From: Phanerodontia chrysosporium
Taxonomy: Eukaryota > Basidiomycota > Agaricomycetes > Polyporales > Phanerochaetaceae
Assembly: GCA_001910725.1 (NCBI GenBank)
Contig: MJGA01000010.1
Coordinates: forward strand, 918,896 to 982,895
DNA: 64,000 nt
Direction of reading: 5' to 3'
The position numbers and the translations under genes were made by a program. The notes beneath the pieces were generated by a model, which saw only the letters and a program-made list of their open reading frames with translations, searched no databases and was not told the origin of the DNA. Shown here piece after piece: positions 1 to 13,200 of the stretch; the first letter of the stretch is position 1, and each line of letters begins with the position of its first letter.

Positions 1-1309
1 GTCTTTGCAGACGTGAAGAACAGCCGCGGGCCACGCTCGGGGGCGGCGGAGTAGGCAGCACATGCGGCGCGGCTGGCGAGAGCGACGGCGATTGCGGGCG
101 CGCAGGCGTCGTGGAGCGGGTGCCGCCGCGCGAGCGGCCGAACAGGCTCGGCGTGATCGTCTGTGCATCGGAGAGCGTGGAGGAGAACGAGGGCTGGCGG
201 CGCGCGGCGCGCACCGGGCTTATGCTGCGCGACCGCGGCGGTGTCTCGAAGCGCGAGCACCGCACCGGCGAGCTGCGTGCGGACTCAAAGGTGTCGAAAA
301 TCGAGGACGTCGGTGTGTGATACACCGAGAGCGTGTGCGTCGTCGTCATCGTGCCGACGGTGCTCCCGCGAAAGAGCGTCGACCGGCTCCGTGAGCGCGG
401 TCCTTTGCGCTTGCACACGCCGATGTCGATCGAGTGCGTTCGCGGTGGGGATGGTGTGAAAATGCTGACAGTGATGGAGGATTCGCTCGCTGCAAGCGTA
501 TCGTTTGAGGGAAGGGCAGGATGAAGAGGCAGCACCAGCGGGGTCAATGGTGGAGCCTGCGGCGGAGGCGGTATCAGTTCATGCATGAAGGTGAGGGCTT
601 GTTCTTGTCGTATCCGCGTGCCGCCACTGCTAGCTTGAGGTCCTGAAGGAGCACCATCTTGTAGATTTACGTCAATCTTGTTGCCCACAAACACGACGCA
701 GAAGCTGTCCACTTCGTCGTCGGGTACGGGAGCCTTGTCTCGGAAGTCGTCCCACCACTTGCGCAGTGCCTCGAGGGTCTGCGGCTGATTGACATCAAAC
801 ATGAGCAGCACAGCGTCTGCACCACGGAAGAACGCAGAAGATAGGCTCGAGAAGCGTTCTTGGCCCGCCGTGTCCTGGTGAAAGCGATGTTAGTGAAGAG
901 ACAACTCAACTTGCACTTCAGGCGTTGGCTCTCGCCCCTCCTCCGCTACACGACGATACAGAGAATCCCTCCATCATCTCCCTTCGGCACACCCGAGTCC
1001 CTCTATTCTAGCTCCGGAGCAGCGAACACTCACCCAGATCTGCAGCGTAACGTGCTCCTCCGAGTTGGCGTGGTGCGGTACGCTCTTCGTGATAAAGTCC
1101 GCGCCAATCGTGGCACGGTAGCCAGTCGTGAAGCGCCCCGAGATATACTGTGATATTCACGCGCAACAGGGAACGGTGCAGGGATGTCAGGCGCGTCAGG
1201 ACCGGGCGTGCGAGCGGGCAGGGAGCGGGGGACGGGTGCGGACCTGGTTGCGGAGGCTCGTCTTGCCGACGCCCGACGCGCCGACGACTACGAGCTTAAC
1301 GTTGCGCAT
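1..1309 (-). CDS. Rab7/Ypt7-like small GTPase (3' end beyond window)
   Basis: Rab-family GTPase, expected to act in vesicle traffic. Three exons can be read: 1309-1244, 1147-1034 and 874 to the left edge. The P-loop GASGVGKT is at residues 10-17. The second exon carries the switch I region, with TIGADF as in Rab7. The third opens with DTAGQERF (G3), followed by a hydrophobic strand and NKID (G4). After G4 comes a Ser/Pro/Arg-rich insertion of roughly 200 residues, much longer than in ordinary Rabs. The G5 motif TSAK is visible at the edge, but in another frame: the run of five G at 39-43 appears to lack one base. Exon junctions fall at conserved Rab positions. The Rab7-like assignment rests on the NQYIxxxF and ATIGADF segments; the prenylated C-terminus is not in the window. 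Confidence 0.85.
39..43. other. Probable one-base homopolymer deletion in the Rab gene
   Basis: On the minus strand a proline-rich stretch reads in one frame up to this run, and the conserved FFTSAK segment follows in the next frame only a few codons later. There is no room for an intron. One extra C in the minus-strand run would join both parts. Confidence 0.6.
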
Positions 1310-1679
1310 GCGGGCAGCGCAGCTCTCTCTGCATGAGCGGACAAAGCAGGGGTTTTGGATGCGGAGGAGAAATGAAGATTGTGGTCGGGTGCAACCCCGA
1401 GCGGCGGTGGTAGCGGAGTCTCGGCCGGGGTCCCTGTCGTCACCCGCGCTCGCAGACCTCGGACACCGCATAGCGTTGGCCACTGCGGCGGCTGAAGAGG
1501 CCCTTTTGGGATGCTGGGGTAGTCCATCTCAGGCTGTGCTCATCCACTTGGCGTGATAATACACTATTGACCTAATATACATCCTTTTTCTCTGGTATTT
1601 CCGTTTTTCCTATTCGTACAGTTTGAACCACAGAGTCCGACGTCAACCCAAGGAAGAGACATGGTGCAGGAGGGGTCGC
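1310..1679. other. Intergenic: 5' side of Rab gene and 3' side of the MDR gene
   Basis: No coding sequence recognised. A pyrimidine/AT-rich stretch near 1551-1620 is the only low-GC part. It must hold the Rab promoter and the terminator of the downstream dehydrogenase gene, but no clear TATA box was found. Confidence 0.4.
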
Positions 1680-3142
1680 TCAGGGGTGCAGGAGCACCTT
1701 GGTATAGCCGTCAATACGCTTGTCAAACTTCTGGTACGCATCCGCTGCCTGGTCGAGGCCGACGTTGTGCGACACGACGAAGCTCGGCTTGGCCCGGCCG
1801 GCGATGATGAGGTCGCGCAGGTAGCGGTTGTACTTCTTGACGTTGCACTGGCCGGTACCGACGGTAAGGCCCTTCTCGAAGAGCTTGCCGAACGGGAACG
1901 TGATGTATCCCTTTGCCGAGTTGCTGTCGGGGCACCAGGGTCCTTGGGCACGTACAGGCCAGGGATGCCGAGCCCGCCCGTGGGCCGCACAACGGCGATG
2001 AGGCCCTCAAGGATGATGTTTGGCTTCTCCGTGTTGCCGTCGGGCGATACGGCCTGGTAGCCGACTGCGTCGACACCACGATCGACCTCGCGCCTGCACA
2101 CAAGACGTCAGGGTCGCTTCAGTAGAAAGATAGGGGCGCACACACCCGCCGCGGTGCTTCTTGATCTGCTCAGCAGGGTCGCCCTTGCTGAAGTCGATGG
2201 GGATCGCGCCGATCTCCTTCGCCTTCTGCAGGCGCTCAGGAACGCGGTCGACAACGTACACCTCGGACGCGCCACGCAGGACAGCGCTGTATGCCGCCAT
2301 GAGACCGACGGGGCCCGCGCCGAAGACGGCGATGCTCTCGCCAGGCCGGAAGCCAGAGAGCTCGACGCCGTGCCAGCCCTGCGCGCAACATCAGCATGAG
2401 ACATTGCACAGGGGCGAGATGCGACGCACCGTGGGGAAGATGTCCGCAAGGAGCGCAAAGTCCTCCTCGTGCTCCTTGCCGGGCGGGAGCTTGAGCGCGT
2501 TGTAGTCCGCGAACGGGACACGCACGTACTCGGCCTGGCCGCCAGAGTACGGGCCCATTGCGACGTAGCCGTACGCACCGCCGGCCTGCGCGAGTCAGTC
2601 GGTGTGAAGGCAAACAGGGGGCGAAGAACTTAGACGCACGAAGCCGGGGTTGACCTCCGTGCAGAACGCGGAGCGGCCCTCCTCGCAGTTCAAGCAGTGC
2701 CCGCACGCGACGTTGAACGGCATGACGACACGATCCCCCTTCTTCAGGAGCTACGCCAGGGACCGAAAATCAGCTCTCACGATCTGACATCGGGATGAGC
2801 CTGTCGACGCACCGTGACACCGTCGGCTACTTCGTCGACGATACCCATGTTCTCGTGACCGAAGACAATGCCGGGCTCGGCCGCGGTGCGTCCCTCGTAC
2901 ATGTGGAGGTCACTGGCGGATCCTATCAAAGGCGAACGTGATGGACACCGCGAAGGACTTACCTGCCGCAGATGCAGCTCGTGGTGACTGGCCGCACAGG
3001 TGAGCCCGACGGGAAAGGGGAGCCAGAGTTGGGACGCGCCTTTGACGATAACGTCACAGGGATGCTGGATCTTCGGCTTCTCGACCTCCCTTACCGAGAC
3101 CTTGAACGGGCCCTCATACACGACAGCGCGCATCTTTGCCAT
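1680..3142 (-). CDS. Zinc-dependent MDR dehydrogenase, glutathione-independent formaldehyde dehydrogenase type
   Basis: Seven exons: 3142-3040, 2987-2963, 2912-2813, 2750-2640, 2585-2430, 2378-2146 and 2093-1680, giving about 380 aa, the usual family length. Visible features: catalytic-zinc ligands in CGSDLH (Cys41) and GHEN (His62, Glu63); four structural-zinc cysteines at about 92, 95, 98 and 106 (CGHCxxC...C); and the nucleotide-binding motif GAGPVG. The sequence follows formaldehyde dehydrogenases/dismutases that work with NAD and no glutathione, so oxidation of formaldehyde or a related aldehyde/alcohol is expected; the substrate is inferred. The first intron seems to use a GC donor (3039). 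In the last exon the frame changes after KDPGAP: the G run 1929-1932 lacks one base relative to the frame that continues to a normal C-terminus. With that base all exon lengths sum to a multiple of three. Confidence 0.9.
1929..1932. other. Probable one-base homopolymer deletion in the formaldehyde dehydrogenase gene
   Basis: The conserved reading switches frame exactly at this run of four G (four C on the coding strand); one more base restores the remaining ~85 codons up to the expected stop at 1680. Confidence 0.65.
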
Positions 3143-3237
3143 TTCGGAGTGCTGATGACTGGGGAGTGGACGACTGTTTGACTGGCCGGGTGCTCGGAAG
3201 AGAACCTGAGAGGTGCCCGTTTGCCGTGGTCGCGGAA

Positions 3238-3245
3238 TTTATAAA
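3238..3245 (-). promoter_or_regulatory. TATA box of the formaldehyde dehydrogenase gene
   Basis: TTTATAAA about 100 bp upstream of the start codon at 3142 in an otherwise GC-rich region; spacing fits a fungal core promoter. Confidence 0.55.
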
Positions 3246-3249
3246 GCGG

Positions 3250-6200
3250 GGCACGGCGCGCGTCGAGCGACTTGGGCCCTCCTGTTGCGCCTCCTGACGG
3301 TGCGCAGCGGGGCACATCAGCTGGCCGTGTCACATGGCGCGGTGTGGCCGGGTGCTCGAAACAAATGTGTGCCCAAGGCGCGAGGGCCCGTCGCGCGTGC
3401 AGGCTCCTGTGTGGGAACACGCCAGTCCAGAACACGCCGCGCGCCAGGGGCCCTTGATGCAGACCTGCATTAGGCTGTGCCGCCCAGCGAGTGATCAGGC
3501 ACGCCGCGGCCGTAGGAGATGCTCAGCCAGGAGCAGGTCAGGGTGCACGGTCATCTGCCAGGCGACGCCAGCCTCCAAAGCACGACATGAATACCGAAGA
3601 CTTCGGGATCACTACGTACGGCGCGAGGCTCGGAGGCACGAAGAGCATCCTCCACCCGACCCCACGCTCGCCAAGGCACACCCCGGATTGCTGCTGCTGC
3701 TGGAGAGCGCGTACCACGGAAGCAGCCCTCTCCCGCCATACCCTTGATGAGGTCTGCGGGGGATCTAAGTCTGACGACGTGAAACCGAGTAGCACATGGC
3801 GTCAAACTGGCTGAGCTATATGGGCGTGAAATGTGGGAAGTTTGGTCTATACGGGGATAAGTAGATCGCAACCCCTATACCGGACATAACGTGGTGGCAG
3901 TGAACCGAGGGCTTTGTGGCAAAGGACGGGTATCAAAAACGTCGGCGAAGCCCCGCCTATGGACGGCTTCTGAGGGAAGTACCCCCATGCTACGGAAGAA
4001 GGATACCCAGCTGGATTGTCTGTGTGATAAGCAGTCGTCGCTTGTATCACGGAGAAACGCGAGCATCATTCTAGGGCAGTCACAGGAGAATACCGACATT
4101 TCCAGAAGGGCACGATGAAAACAGCATGGAGCAGCGGGGATGCGTATCCGAGGCTCGGCTAGGCAGAGTCAGACCGCTGTTCTGCGCTTGGTGCTGAGGA
4201 CGGGCAGGAGCATCGTATCAAAGCCATGAAAACCTGGAGTGCTGCCGATGCAATCGAGAGGATCGTACACGGACCAGCGAGAGATCTGCACCGTCTTATC
4301 CTTGACAATACGTGGCTCATGCACCTGCTTTACATCACTATGTCAGCGTTCGTCCAGGACAACATATGCCTCACCTCGGTCCCTGCAACGCAACTCATGA
4401 TTGCTGTCCTTATCCCAGCACCACCTTCATCACCTATAGGCGTTCCGCTTTGCATATGGCTACCTCCATGTCCGTAAGAGCATGAGGCTACTCAGATGGT
4501 AGTGGCCGCTTTCGCTGTAGCCCGGGACAGTGACGTGATTGCCGTTCAAAAGGGGAACCGGGTATGCCTAAGGAAAAGAGCGGCCATGAAATTGTGGTTC
4601 TTGCGACATAATCCTGGCAAGTTTCTAGCGAGAGCCTGAACTATGTTCGAACATTAAGGTAGTAGACGAGCGTGAGGGTGAAGCGGAGACTACGAACTCA
4701 AGCCGGAGAGTCCGGAAGGGCAGTTGCAGGCGCCTCACTTCCGGCCAAAATAGGCAAGTATCGTAGGTTGAGTGGCGGCTTCGGCTGTGAGGCTTGTATC
4801 GTTGGACTAGGAAACTCTAGATAGAATGGAATGACATACACTGTTTGACTATACTGTTTGACTATTTTTGTAGCGTATCTGTTGCGCATAGCTATGACCG
4901 CTTTAATGAGCAAGGTTTGCACAAACGTACCGGAGCTAGAATGACCTTGCTAACCGTGCTTCACCAACGTACGCATCACGGACCCGCAGCCATAGTTGCC
5001 CATCTCACGGAGATAAACAATGTTGTCCGCGGTAACCACTTGGAACCTGAGGTATTTTCATCTGAGTGACGACAACACAGCCTCACGTCATGACACCCGG
5101 TCTCGGCATCGTTTTCCACAGCACACTACGCTCATGCGTTCTAGGCTGCGCACCGGTGTAGCTCACACGCATAATCGCGGTCAACATGTATGTTGGTCGA
5201 GCCCGCGCCCGCCGAGTTCCAGGGCAAACCTTACCGTGGCCGTGCAATGCGCGGTTCCAAGGCGCCCATCTCCCAGAAAGGCAGCGTCGGGCTCCCTCGG
5301 GCGCCGCGGAGCCAAACCTGAGCCTGGCGCTTGTGAACACCAGCAAAGCGTCGGGCGTCAAAATACCCACGCCGTCTGGTCTTTGCCCGCCTCCTGCTCG
5401 CGCTGCGTGCAATCGCATCACCTCCGGTATATTCACTTTGTACTCAAGGGACAGAAAATTGAGAGCGCTTCGACATGGAGAGCCCCGCCGCAGTTCCGAG
5501 ATGTGTGCTCTTGGCGCGGCCTCGAGAACCGGGAGTCGGACGTCGGGCTACCCTGGCACCCGGACATACCGCTCAGGGCGACAGCGTAGAGGCCTTTACG
5601 TCGGGCTTGGCCTGTACGGTGCAGGCTGCGGACAGCACGGGGTATTCGGGCACCTCTTGGTTGCGCGTAGCCTTCGCCAGCACTTGCACTGCTTGCCTCT
5701 AACAAGGCGACATGCTCTGGAGGCCGTGCCGTGTTCGGGCAATCATCTGCTACCAGCGTAATGCGGGTAGCTGCTTTAGCGCATGCGTTCCTGCGCTGTT
5801 CCTGCTCTCAGTGTGGCCTAGCCTAGGTATCACAAGTGCAGTCCCCGGCTACCTCTCAACTTCGTGCCCGAGCCGAACCCAGATGCCGGCTGCACACATC
5901 CCGGAATTGGTCGTGGAGGTGGGTACTCGTTTATCCTTAGTGTGTACAGCTGCTGACGCGTTCCACTAGACCGCCCGCCTTGGTGCCATCACTTGCACCA
6001 TGAGCGTGTTGGACGAGAAGCGGGAGGCGGCCGCAGGCCCGCGCGCATGACGCTTCTCGTCATCGAGGCTACCGTGGTCATCGGCTAACCGGTGCCATCA
6101 TTAGTTGTCAGGGGCTGAGCTACCTTTCCGCCCATCGGCTGTAGGAGCACCGTCACCTGGGGTGCGTCTATCGTGTCCGTGCACCCGAGCCCGCCGACGC

Positions 6201-7590
6201 CCACTGCCGACAAGAATAGCGGTTCTCAGCTAGTGGCAGCGCGTGACCAGCAATCTATTCCCGTTAGGCTCAGAGCTGCATCGCGCGCTGCTCGTCCGTC
6301 CTCACAGACCGCTCGCTCACGCGCCCTATCCGCCCAGAGCGGCCCCACCATCTCTTCACGGACACATCGCCACATCCACTCGCCGACGCCACCAGAACCG
6401 TGCCGGCCTCTCACTGTAACCCGCCCTACGCGCACCACCCGCGCCACCCCACCGACGCCTGACCGCAGAACCCTCACCACGCACCCCATGCGCACCGCCT
6501 TTTCGCCCCTCGCATCCGTGCGGCCCTGTGCCCCCATCGCGCCCCCGAGCCCAGGGCCGCAACCGTAAACATACGTCGAAGCCGCCGGACGGTGTGCGTG
6601 TAATAGCCTATTGCGCGGCGAGGCACGCGGCGGAAGCCGCCCACGCCCCCCTCCACCCGCGGGCCCGAAGCCTAAACGACTCAACCTGCGCCTCTAACAG
6701 CGGTCATGCTGCGAACGGGCTGACGCGTTGTGCACACCGACGTTTTCCCCGAAGGATGGCGTTACGTGCTACGCCCGTCCCGGCTGTGCGCCGTCCCATT
6801 GTGCGAACAAACACGCACGACTCGCGCGCGCCCGCGCGAAGCCGATGGCTGCGTCCGCATTGACCATCGCCCATTGCCGCAGCTAGCAGCACACGGGCAG
6901 AGACCGCCCGCCCGCGCAGAGTCCCGGCGACGCCGGGGCGGTGGCAGACGTCACGCAATCAACGCTCTTCATCATACCCTCAGGTTCTGGCAGGGCGCAA
7001 TGCAGGGTCCCTGAGAGCGCCGCACACGCATCCGGCGGGGACTGCACGCCGCGGGTGTGCCAGGCCCTGATTCGTGCCTGCTTCGGGGCACGCCGTGCCC
7101 ACGTCCTATCGACTAGTCGGCGAGGCGCACAAGGGGCTCAACGGTTTATGCGGGGCGCGGGTGCGTGGTGTAACAGCGTCCGGGGTATGTAGAGTAAAAA
7201 CGGTACAGAAAAGACAGGATGTTAGACAAACAAACAAACAAACGTTCGAGTCCGAGACAGAGGGCCCAGTCCAGTGTCCGTCGGTCGGGCTGGGCGAAGC
7301 GGCAGGAACGAGCGTGGGGCGCAGTCGGCGTGCGCAGGCGCGGGTACAGTGTGCACACGGGAGCGAGTTGGAACGAGGCGACATGAAAACGAACATTAAT
7401 ATCCAGGATCCACAAACACAAGAGAGACGACATAGCGGGGCGATGGGGTGGTAATGAGACACGTGCACAATAAGGGGGGCAGACATACGCTAGGTGACAT
7501 CCGAGGAAACACGCTACGACATGGTATACTGGGGGGCTTTAAAACACATAACGGCAGACCGCCAATGCACCTGTCTGGAGAGGGGCGGCG
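3250..7590. other. Long stretch without a recognisable gene
   Basis: Open frames here are short, overlap in all frames and encode Arg/Ala/Pro-rich peptides without recognisable domains. Small local repeats are present, such as two copies of ACTGTTTGACTAT near 4840-4866 and an (ACAA)n run near 7228. GC content rises markedly from about 6.1 kb. No transposase, tRNA or conserved protein was recognised. Degenerate mobile DNA is possible but could not be shown. Confidence 0.4.
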
Positions 7591-7597
7591 ACGCCGC

Positions 7598-8747
7598 CTA
7601 GTCGACGCGCTTCGCGATCGTGCCGAGCGGGAGGGTGAACCAGCTCTCGTCGCGCGCGAGGAGCTCGGCGAGGCCGACGTAGTACGCGATGAGGGCGGTG
7701 ATGACACCGGTGGCACCGCCCGCCTTGCCGACGGCATCCATGGCGAGGAACTTGCCTGGAAAGAGGCGGGGGAGGGGGGCGTGTCAGCGGCACAGCGTGC
7801 ACGGGGGTTTTTCGAGAAGCTTACCGATGGCAAGGAGCATGAACGTGACGGTAAGGAAGAAGAAGAGCGCGATCAGGCCGATGTTGCGGCGCAGAGATGC
7901 GATGCTGGTGTACGGCATTAGCTGAGGTGAAACAGGCGATCCACGAGGAGAGCACGCACAGCATGAGGAAGGTGAAGGCGAACCACGTGATGAGGTAGAT
8001 GCCCAGCGCCGAGTTGATCTCGCTCTCGTTGCCGTTGAAGGCGTCGATGATGCCAAAGCTCGGGAGGTACAGGCTCGCAAACGAGAGCCAGAAGCCGCCG
8101 TACGAGGAGAATGCTGGAAAATCGCGAAGATATTGGTCAGTCACGCTGACTCCGAGATCGGGGGATCGGCAGTGGGGCTCAAGGGACGGAAGCGCCGGGC
8201 GATAACCGCGGCAGAATGGGACGGATCAACCGAGAAGAGGGTTCGATCGTGTGGGGTAAAAGGCACGCATCAGGAAGTGGGGTTGCGCCAGCACGCCCGA
8301 TTAGGGGCGAGTGCTACGCCCTGCGATTGTGCGCGGGCCGCGCCCGAAATTTTGGACGGGGACGACTGGGAACGGGGGCGGCGAAAAAAATGCGGGAGGG
8401 GGCACTCACCGGTAGCACCAAAGGTGTTGCCGCAGGCGAACTCCCACATGCCCGCGAGCAGCTGCGCGAGGCCGCCGACGCCGAGGGCCATGCCGACGAC
8501 GACGTTGGGCGCGACGATGCCGCGCACGCCGGTGTTGTAGAAGGACAGAATGAGCGTCGTGGACGCGAACGAAAACAGGCCCCTGCAGGAGCGGTGCGGG
8601 TAAGCGGTGCGGGCCCATGGGAGGGCGGAGATACCACGTACAGAGGGCCTGGGTTGCCCAGCCGCTTCGCGGGACGCGGTGAACCCGGTGCGCCTCCGTG
8701 AGCGAGGGCACGTCGCTGACAGCCTCGGCTTTCTCGATGTGGGACAT
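7598..8747 (-). CDS. GPR1/FUN34/YaaH-family (acetate transporter) membrane protein
   Basis: Five exons: 8747-8642, 8582-8410, 8113-7960, 7904-7825 and 7755-7598, giving 223 aa. The family signature NPGPLGLFSF lies at the first exon junction and is followed by six hydrophobic segments: TTLILSFYN, VVVGMALGVGGLAQLLAGMW, the third-exon helices around IYLITWFAFTFLML, NIGLIALFFFLTVTFMLLAIG, and GVITALIAYYVGLAELL. Relatives such as yeast Ady2 move acetate or ammonium across the plasma membrane; the substrate here is inferred. The tail ends TLPLGTIAKRVD, as in many fungal members. The N-terminal tail changes frame at the G run 8671-8673, and one extra base joins it to the signature. A weak TATA-like sequence lies near 8851. 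An in-frame Met upstream at 8813 is possible but gives an unusual Pro-rich leader. Confidence 0.9.
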
Positions 8748-8859
8748 GGCGCTGGCAACAGTCAAGTGCAGTGGGCGAGGCGGCGAGGAGGGGAGGTCGA
8801 GGGACGGGGGCAAGGGACGACAAGGATGGCGAGGCGGGCGAGCACCCGTCCTATATGAA

Positions 8860-11170
8860 CACGGCTTATGTAAGGGGCTGCCCGTGATGGACGCTCGAGC
8901 CGGCGGCGCTTCTCTGGCGTTGCACGGGACGATTGGTCGTCCGGCCGCGGTTGCTGGAGCTCTCTCCCTGGGCGCAAAGGAACATCTGATAAATCTGCGT
9001 TACGGGGCGCGTCTCCGCAATAGCCTGCGAGTCTAACCGCGCTTGCGTGGCGCAAGAGGGCAGGGGGACAGGGTGGGCCCCGGCAGATCCTCGACATTCG
9101 TCCTCCCCGACAGCTGCCACGCCAGCCTGCGACCCCGCCCCGCCTAGCCCCCGCCATCACAGGGGCGTCGCAGCCCCAACCGACGGGGCATGCGGGGAGG
9201 CGAGGCTTGGCCGCCGCCAGCGCGTGTGTGGGGATGACTTCGCCAAGGGCAGGACGCGATCGCCGCGGGCGGGCGGGCGGGCGGTGCACCTGCCAAATTC
9301 ATGCGGGTCCGCCCAGCCACCCCGGGCTGCTGAGTGTCTGCCCCAGACGCGGGCCACCGTGCGTGGCCGTGCCTGGCATGGCCGTCTATTGAGTTGGCGT
9401 TGGTGAGCACGGGCGGGCGAGCGAGCAGGCGCCCCGCGCGCGCACGCCTCCAAAACTGCGATCGCCGAGCCCACACCCCCTATTTCGCGTGCAGCAAGGC
9501 CACTGTCTCGGTCCTCCGCGCACGGAGCAGACCCAGACGTCGATTCCGAATTTGACTGTGAATTTGTCGCGCAACGCACTAGTCGAACATTCGCCTCCGT
9601 GCTAGCGTGGGACGGGCGTGCTCATGTGAGCACCGTTAGGCGCGGGCCGCGGCGGGGCGAGGCGCACCTGTGACCGCCTGCCCGCCGCCGCGATTACGTC
9701 TCGTGCAGATGGGCGTGGGGCTTCCCAGAGCCCTCGCCGAGCGGTGGAGAGGCCCGCGCCATCTGCACACGGCGCCGCGCACCACGCACAGGCGCGTACC
9801 CGAGCGTGCGCGCACGAGAAGCCCTCGGCAGCGTGTGAGACCACGGAGATGGACGATCCGCGGCCGCTTCTGTGCGCAGCCGATGACGAGATGGGGCACC
9901 AGGCGCTGCCCGACGCCGACGCCGACGCCGAGCGGAGGGATGCACGCCGCTTCTGGCGCTGCCGGCCGGCGGTTGCCTTTTCGGGACAGGCCAAGGGTCC
10001 TGCGAGCAGACGAAACGGATGCGCCTGCAATCACCGGGGGGCGGTTGGCGGCGAGACGAGTCGCGCCGCATCACAGTGTCGCCAGGCAGCGAGCGCGACA
10101 CACGCCGAGGCGCAGCCGCAAGACGGCGGGCGTAGCGCAGGCCTGGGCCGCACCGCCCGTCAGCGCCGCGCGGGAGTCTCACTGTGAACAACAGCGGAAG
10201 ACGCACCTGGAGGGCCCCTCAATTGAACAGCACCCACCCCTCTCCCGCACCCCTGATCATCCCACCCATTGATTGCGCTTCCCGCACACGCACGCGAGCT
10301 TGCACGGAAGGTAAGGCGAAACCGCGGGAGATACGGGCGAGTTTCCAGAGCGACGATCAGGTTCGGGCGGACAGCGCGAGACGGCGGGCCTCAGCCAGGG
10401 AACACCAGAAAACAAGCTTTAGACTTCCGCGGCAGGAAAAGGCAAGGCGCGGGGCGCGCTGCTGCGCAGGCGTTGGGGGGAGAAGGACATCGCGGAGAGG
10501 AGAAGGGGCCCAGGTGTGGCCGCAAGGTTAATATGGAGTCCTGCGGGCGCGGGCGGAGCGACGATGGCTCACGGCTTGGGGTCGGGAGGAGCCCAGCGTG
10601 ATGTGCGCTGCGCGAACGCAGTTGGCGGGCGCAGCCTGCATGCCTATCGCGGCGCGCGTGCGCGTTATTTCCGAGGGGCAGCCAGGTGCGCGCAAAAACG
10701 CGCGCGTCGGTACCGCGCTCCCACCGCGGGGGGGCTGCTGCTTTGCGTCCGCGCTCCTTTCGGCGCGTCGCAGCGCAGCGGCGCGGCTGCCATGCGCAGG
10801 CAGCAGCGCCAGCCCGACGCGGCGCCACGGCTGGCGTCGGCGGGGGACGCGGCTGGCGAGCTCGCACCGCAGGCGAGGCAGACGGCCGCGTCCCCTGCAG
10901 CGTCCTACCCCGCGCCAGGGACGTCCGCACCGCCGGAGGGGAGACGTGCTGGGCTGGCAGGGGGAGCAGAGAGACAGCACGACGCGCGGTGGCTGCCCCT
11001 GCGGAATATATGCTGCGTTGCTGGCAGCAGCGAGGAAAATTTCCGTGCCGTCCTGCGGCGCTAGAGCGTCGTTTGCTGGTTAATGACGGCGAAGAAGCGA
11101 CGCACGGCATCAGCAAAAAAATGGGTCGCAGATCTGGTACGGTAGGGCTGGCAAGGCGGCGCCAGTCAGA
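8860..11170. other. GC-rich gene-free block
   Basis: Very GC-rich DNA with long open frames on both strands, a result of few stop codons at high GC rather than genes. The translated products are Arg/Ala/Pro/Gly-rich, show no domains and lack convincing introns. The proximal part should contain the promoter of the acetate-transporter gene. Confidence 0.4.
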
Positions 11171-11923
11171 CTAGCGCTGACCTGCAATGGCAAAGGCGCG
11201 CCAGTCTGGTATCGCCTGGTATTGCCTGGCCATGGCTTGTCATCCTGATGCTGCATGGCATGAAACGTCCTGGTAAGGTCATGGATGGGATTTAATATCT
11301 GTATGAGTTTTTATGAGCAGTAATCGACAGTTCACCGTCGTCTTACTTCCTAAGCGCACATGGGCCAGCTCCTCACTTTGGCACCGTGTCCGGGGCACGC
11401 TCAATCGTTCGGGCACTACTTACATTGTGAAACGGGGTTGCAAAGGCAGCTTAAAACGTTTCATGGTTCTGTGGCATGCGCAGCGCAGCCTCCGCAATCG
11501 CATATATCAGTGGCATGTGCCACATGCGAAGCCTGACACAGCAGGCCCCTCGTCGGCCTCACTGACATCTACATAGCATGTATCTGCATACCTCTACAAT
11601 GTGACAAACACACCTTACTTAAGTGTATCGGGTGGTCAACGATCTCGCCCAAGCAAAGGTTTGCGGCTGTTCTGCCCATGTTACTTGCTCGAGATGCTAG
11701 TGCATAGCAGAAAAGCCAACCCTTACAACCTGACGGCTTACCCGGTCACATGGTGACTTACCTGTGACGTTTTTACTTACCAGGACTTCAAAACCTGTGA
11801 CACTGACGCGTCATGCCCAAGACGGAAGGAGACATGACGTCGAAGTGCCCGAGAAGTAAAGACCATCTCCAACGCATATAAATCCTCTGTCCCCTCTGCC
11901 CTGCTCTCTCCCTCATACCACCA

Positions 11924-13200
11924 TGTTCCCCACCCCTACATTGCCCCTGCCTTGTCAAGCCGCCTCCCCATCGCGTGCGAAACTCCGAAGCCGAGCTTCA
12001 GGATAAACATCATGCGCAACGAGGAATGCCTTGTTCTTTGTTGCGCGGGCTGGTGCAGGTGACAGCGCATTTATGGGGCAACTCTAAGGTACGCCATCAG
12101 ATTCCTATTGCTGTTTGCCCTGCTAACAGGGTGCTCTCGACTTTGTTCTGCAGAGTTACGGTACGCGTGTATGAAATTATGAAATTACAACATCAATTCC
12201 ACGCATATATGCACCCGCCCTGCACACGCTTGCAACCATTGCACACAACTGCGAGAACAACGGATACCCGATGCCCCGCAGTGTGGCTCGCCGAGCGCGT
12301 TATCTCCTGCCAGACCGCTGCGTCCGCTGACCAAAAGGCCCCATCAGGTTGCCTCGTTCATCGGGAGCAACGCCAATTTCTATGTCGCAGACGCAGACGT
12401 CATCATGGTTCAATTCCCCCTCCCCGCTGCATACTCCTACTGATCTTCATTACAGGAAATACGACACATGGTTCGCGCTTTCCGAAATCGATAGAACAGT
12501 ACAAGATCCTCACCTTCTTCGGCGGCAACATCGTCGCTAGCGAGGGCGAGCACTGGAAGCGCTCCCGCAAGATCGCCGCGCCCGCTTTCTCTGAGGTATG
12601 CCCTCGTGCCGTCCCCTGTCGACCCTGCATTTCTGAGCGGTCGTGCGCAGCGGAACAACAAGCTCGTGTGGGACGAGACGCGCCTCATTCTTCAAGACCT
12701 CTTCACTCACGTCTGGGGCAAGCGCGCCGAGATCCACGTCGACTACGCCGTCGACATCACCCTCCTGGTGCGCGCGCCTGCACCTGTTTCCCGATCGTGC
12801 GCTCACTTGCGTCCATCTCTCTCCCCGGACATTGGGCACACGCCTTGGCCGCGAAGATCGCCCTGTTCGTCGTCGGCGTCACATGCTTCGGGCGTCGCAT
12901 CCCATGGCAGAACGAGGACGTCGTGCCTGCCGGGCACACGATGACCTGACTCAAGGTGCGCCCCACTTCCCGTCATGCCCTCCCCATCTTTCCCACCTCT
13001 CCCACGCTCACGGCATGCTGTCACGCACGCAGACCGTGCTGCACACAGTGTCCGAGAACGTCTTTATGCGGCTGCTGATCCCGGACCATGCGCAGACTTC
13101 CGACAGCGAGCAAAGGTAAGAATATTTGGCAGACGGTGGTCGACATTTACCTGTTACTCATCTGACCTGCTGTGCTACACAGGATACCCTGGGATGTAGG
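11924..13200 (+). pseudogene. Cytochrome P450 relic (N-terminal half only)
   Basis: A TATA-like CATATAAATCC near 11875 and a CT-rich leader precede an ATG at 11924. Recognisable P450 pieces follow, with family-like introns: LWGNSK near 12090; a short exon IGSNANFYVADADV near 12360; RFPKSIEQYKIL and the C-helix region GEHWKRSRKIAAPAF (12478-12597); WDETRLILQDLF (12655-12762); CFGRRIPW (about 12860-12960); and VLHTVSENVF (from 13031). The I-helix, ExxR and heme-cysteine region are absent. An in-frame TGA at 12947-12949 stands where the family has a sense codon after HTMT. The exon near 12460 also needs one base to stay in frame. It is therefore a 3'-truncated, decayed copy; family and substrate cannot be assigned. 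Confidence 0.8.
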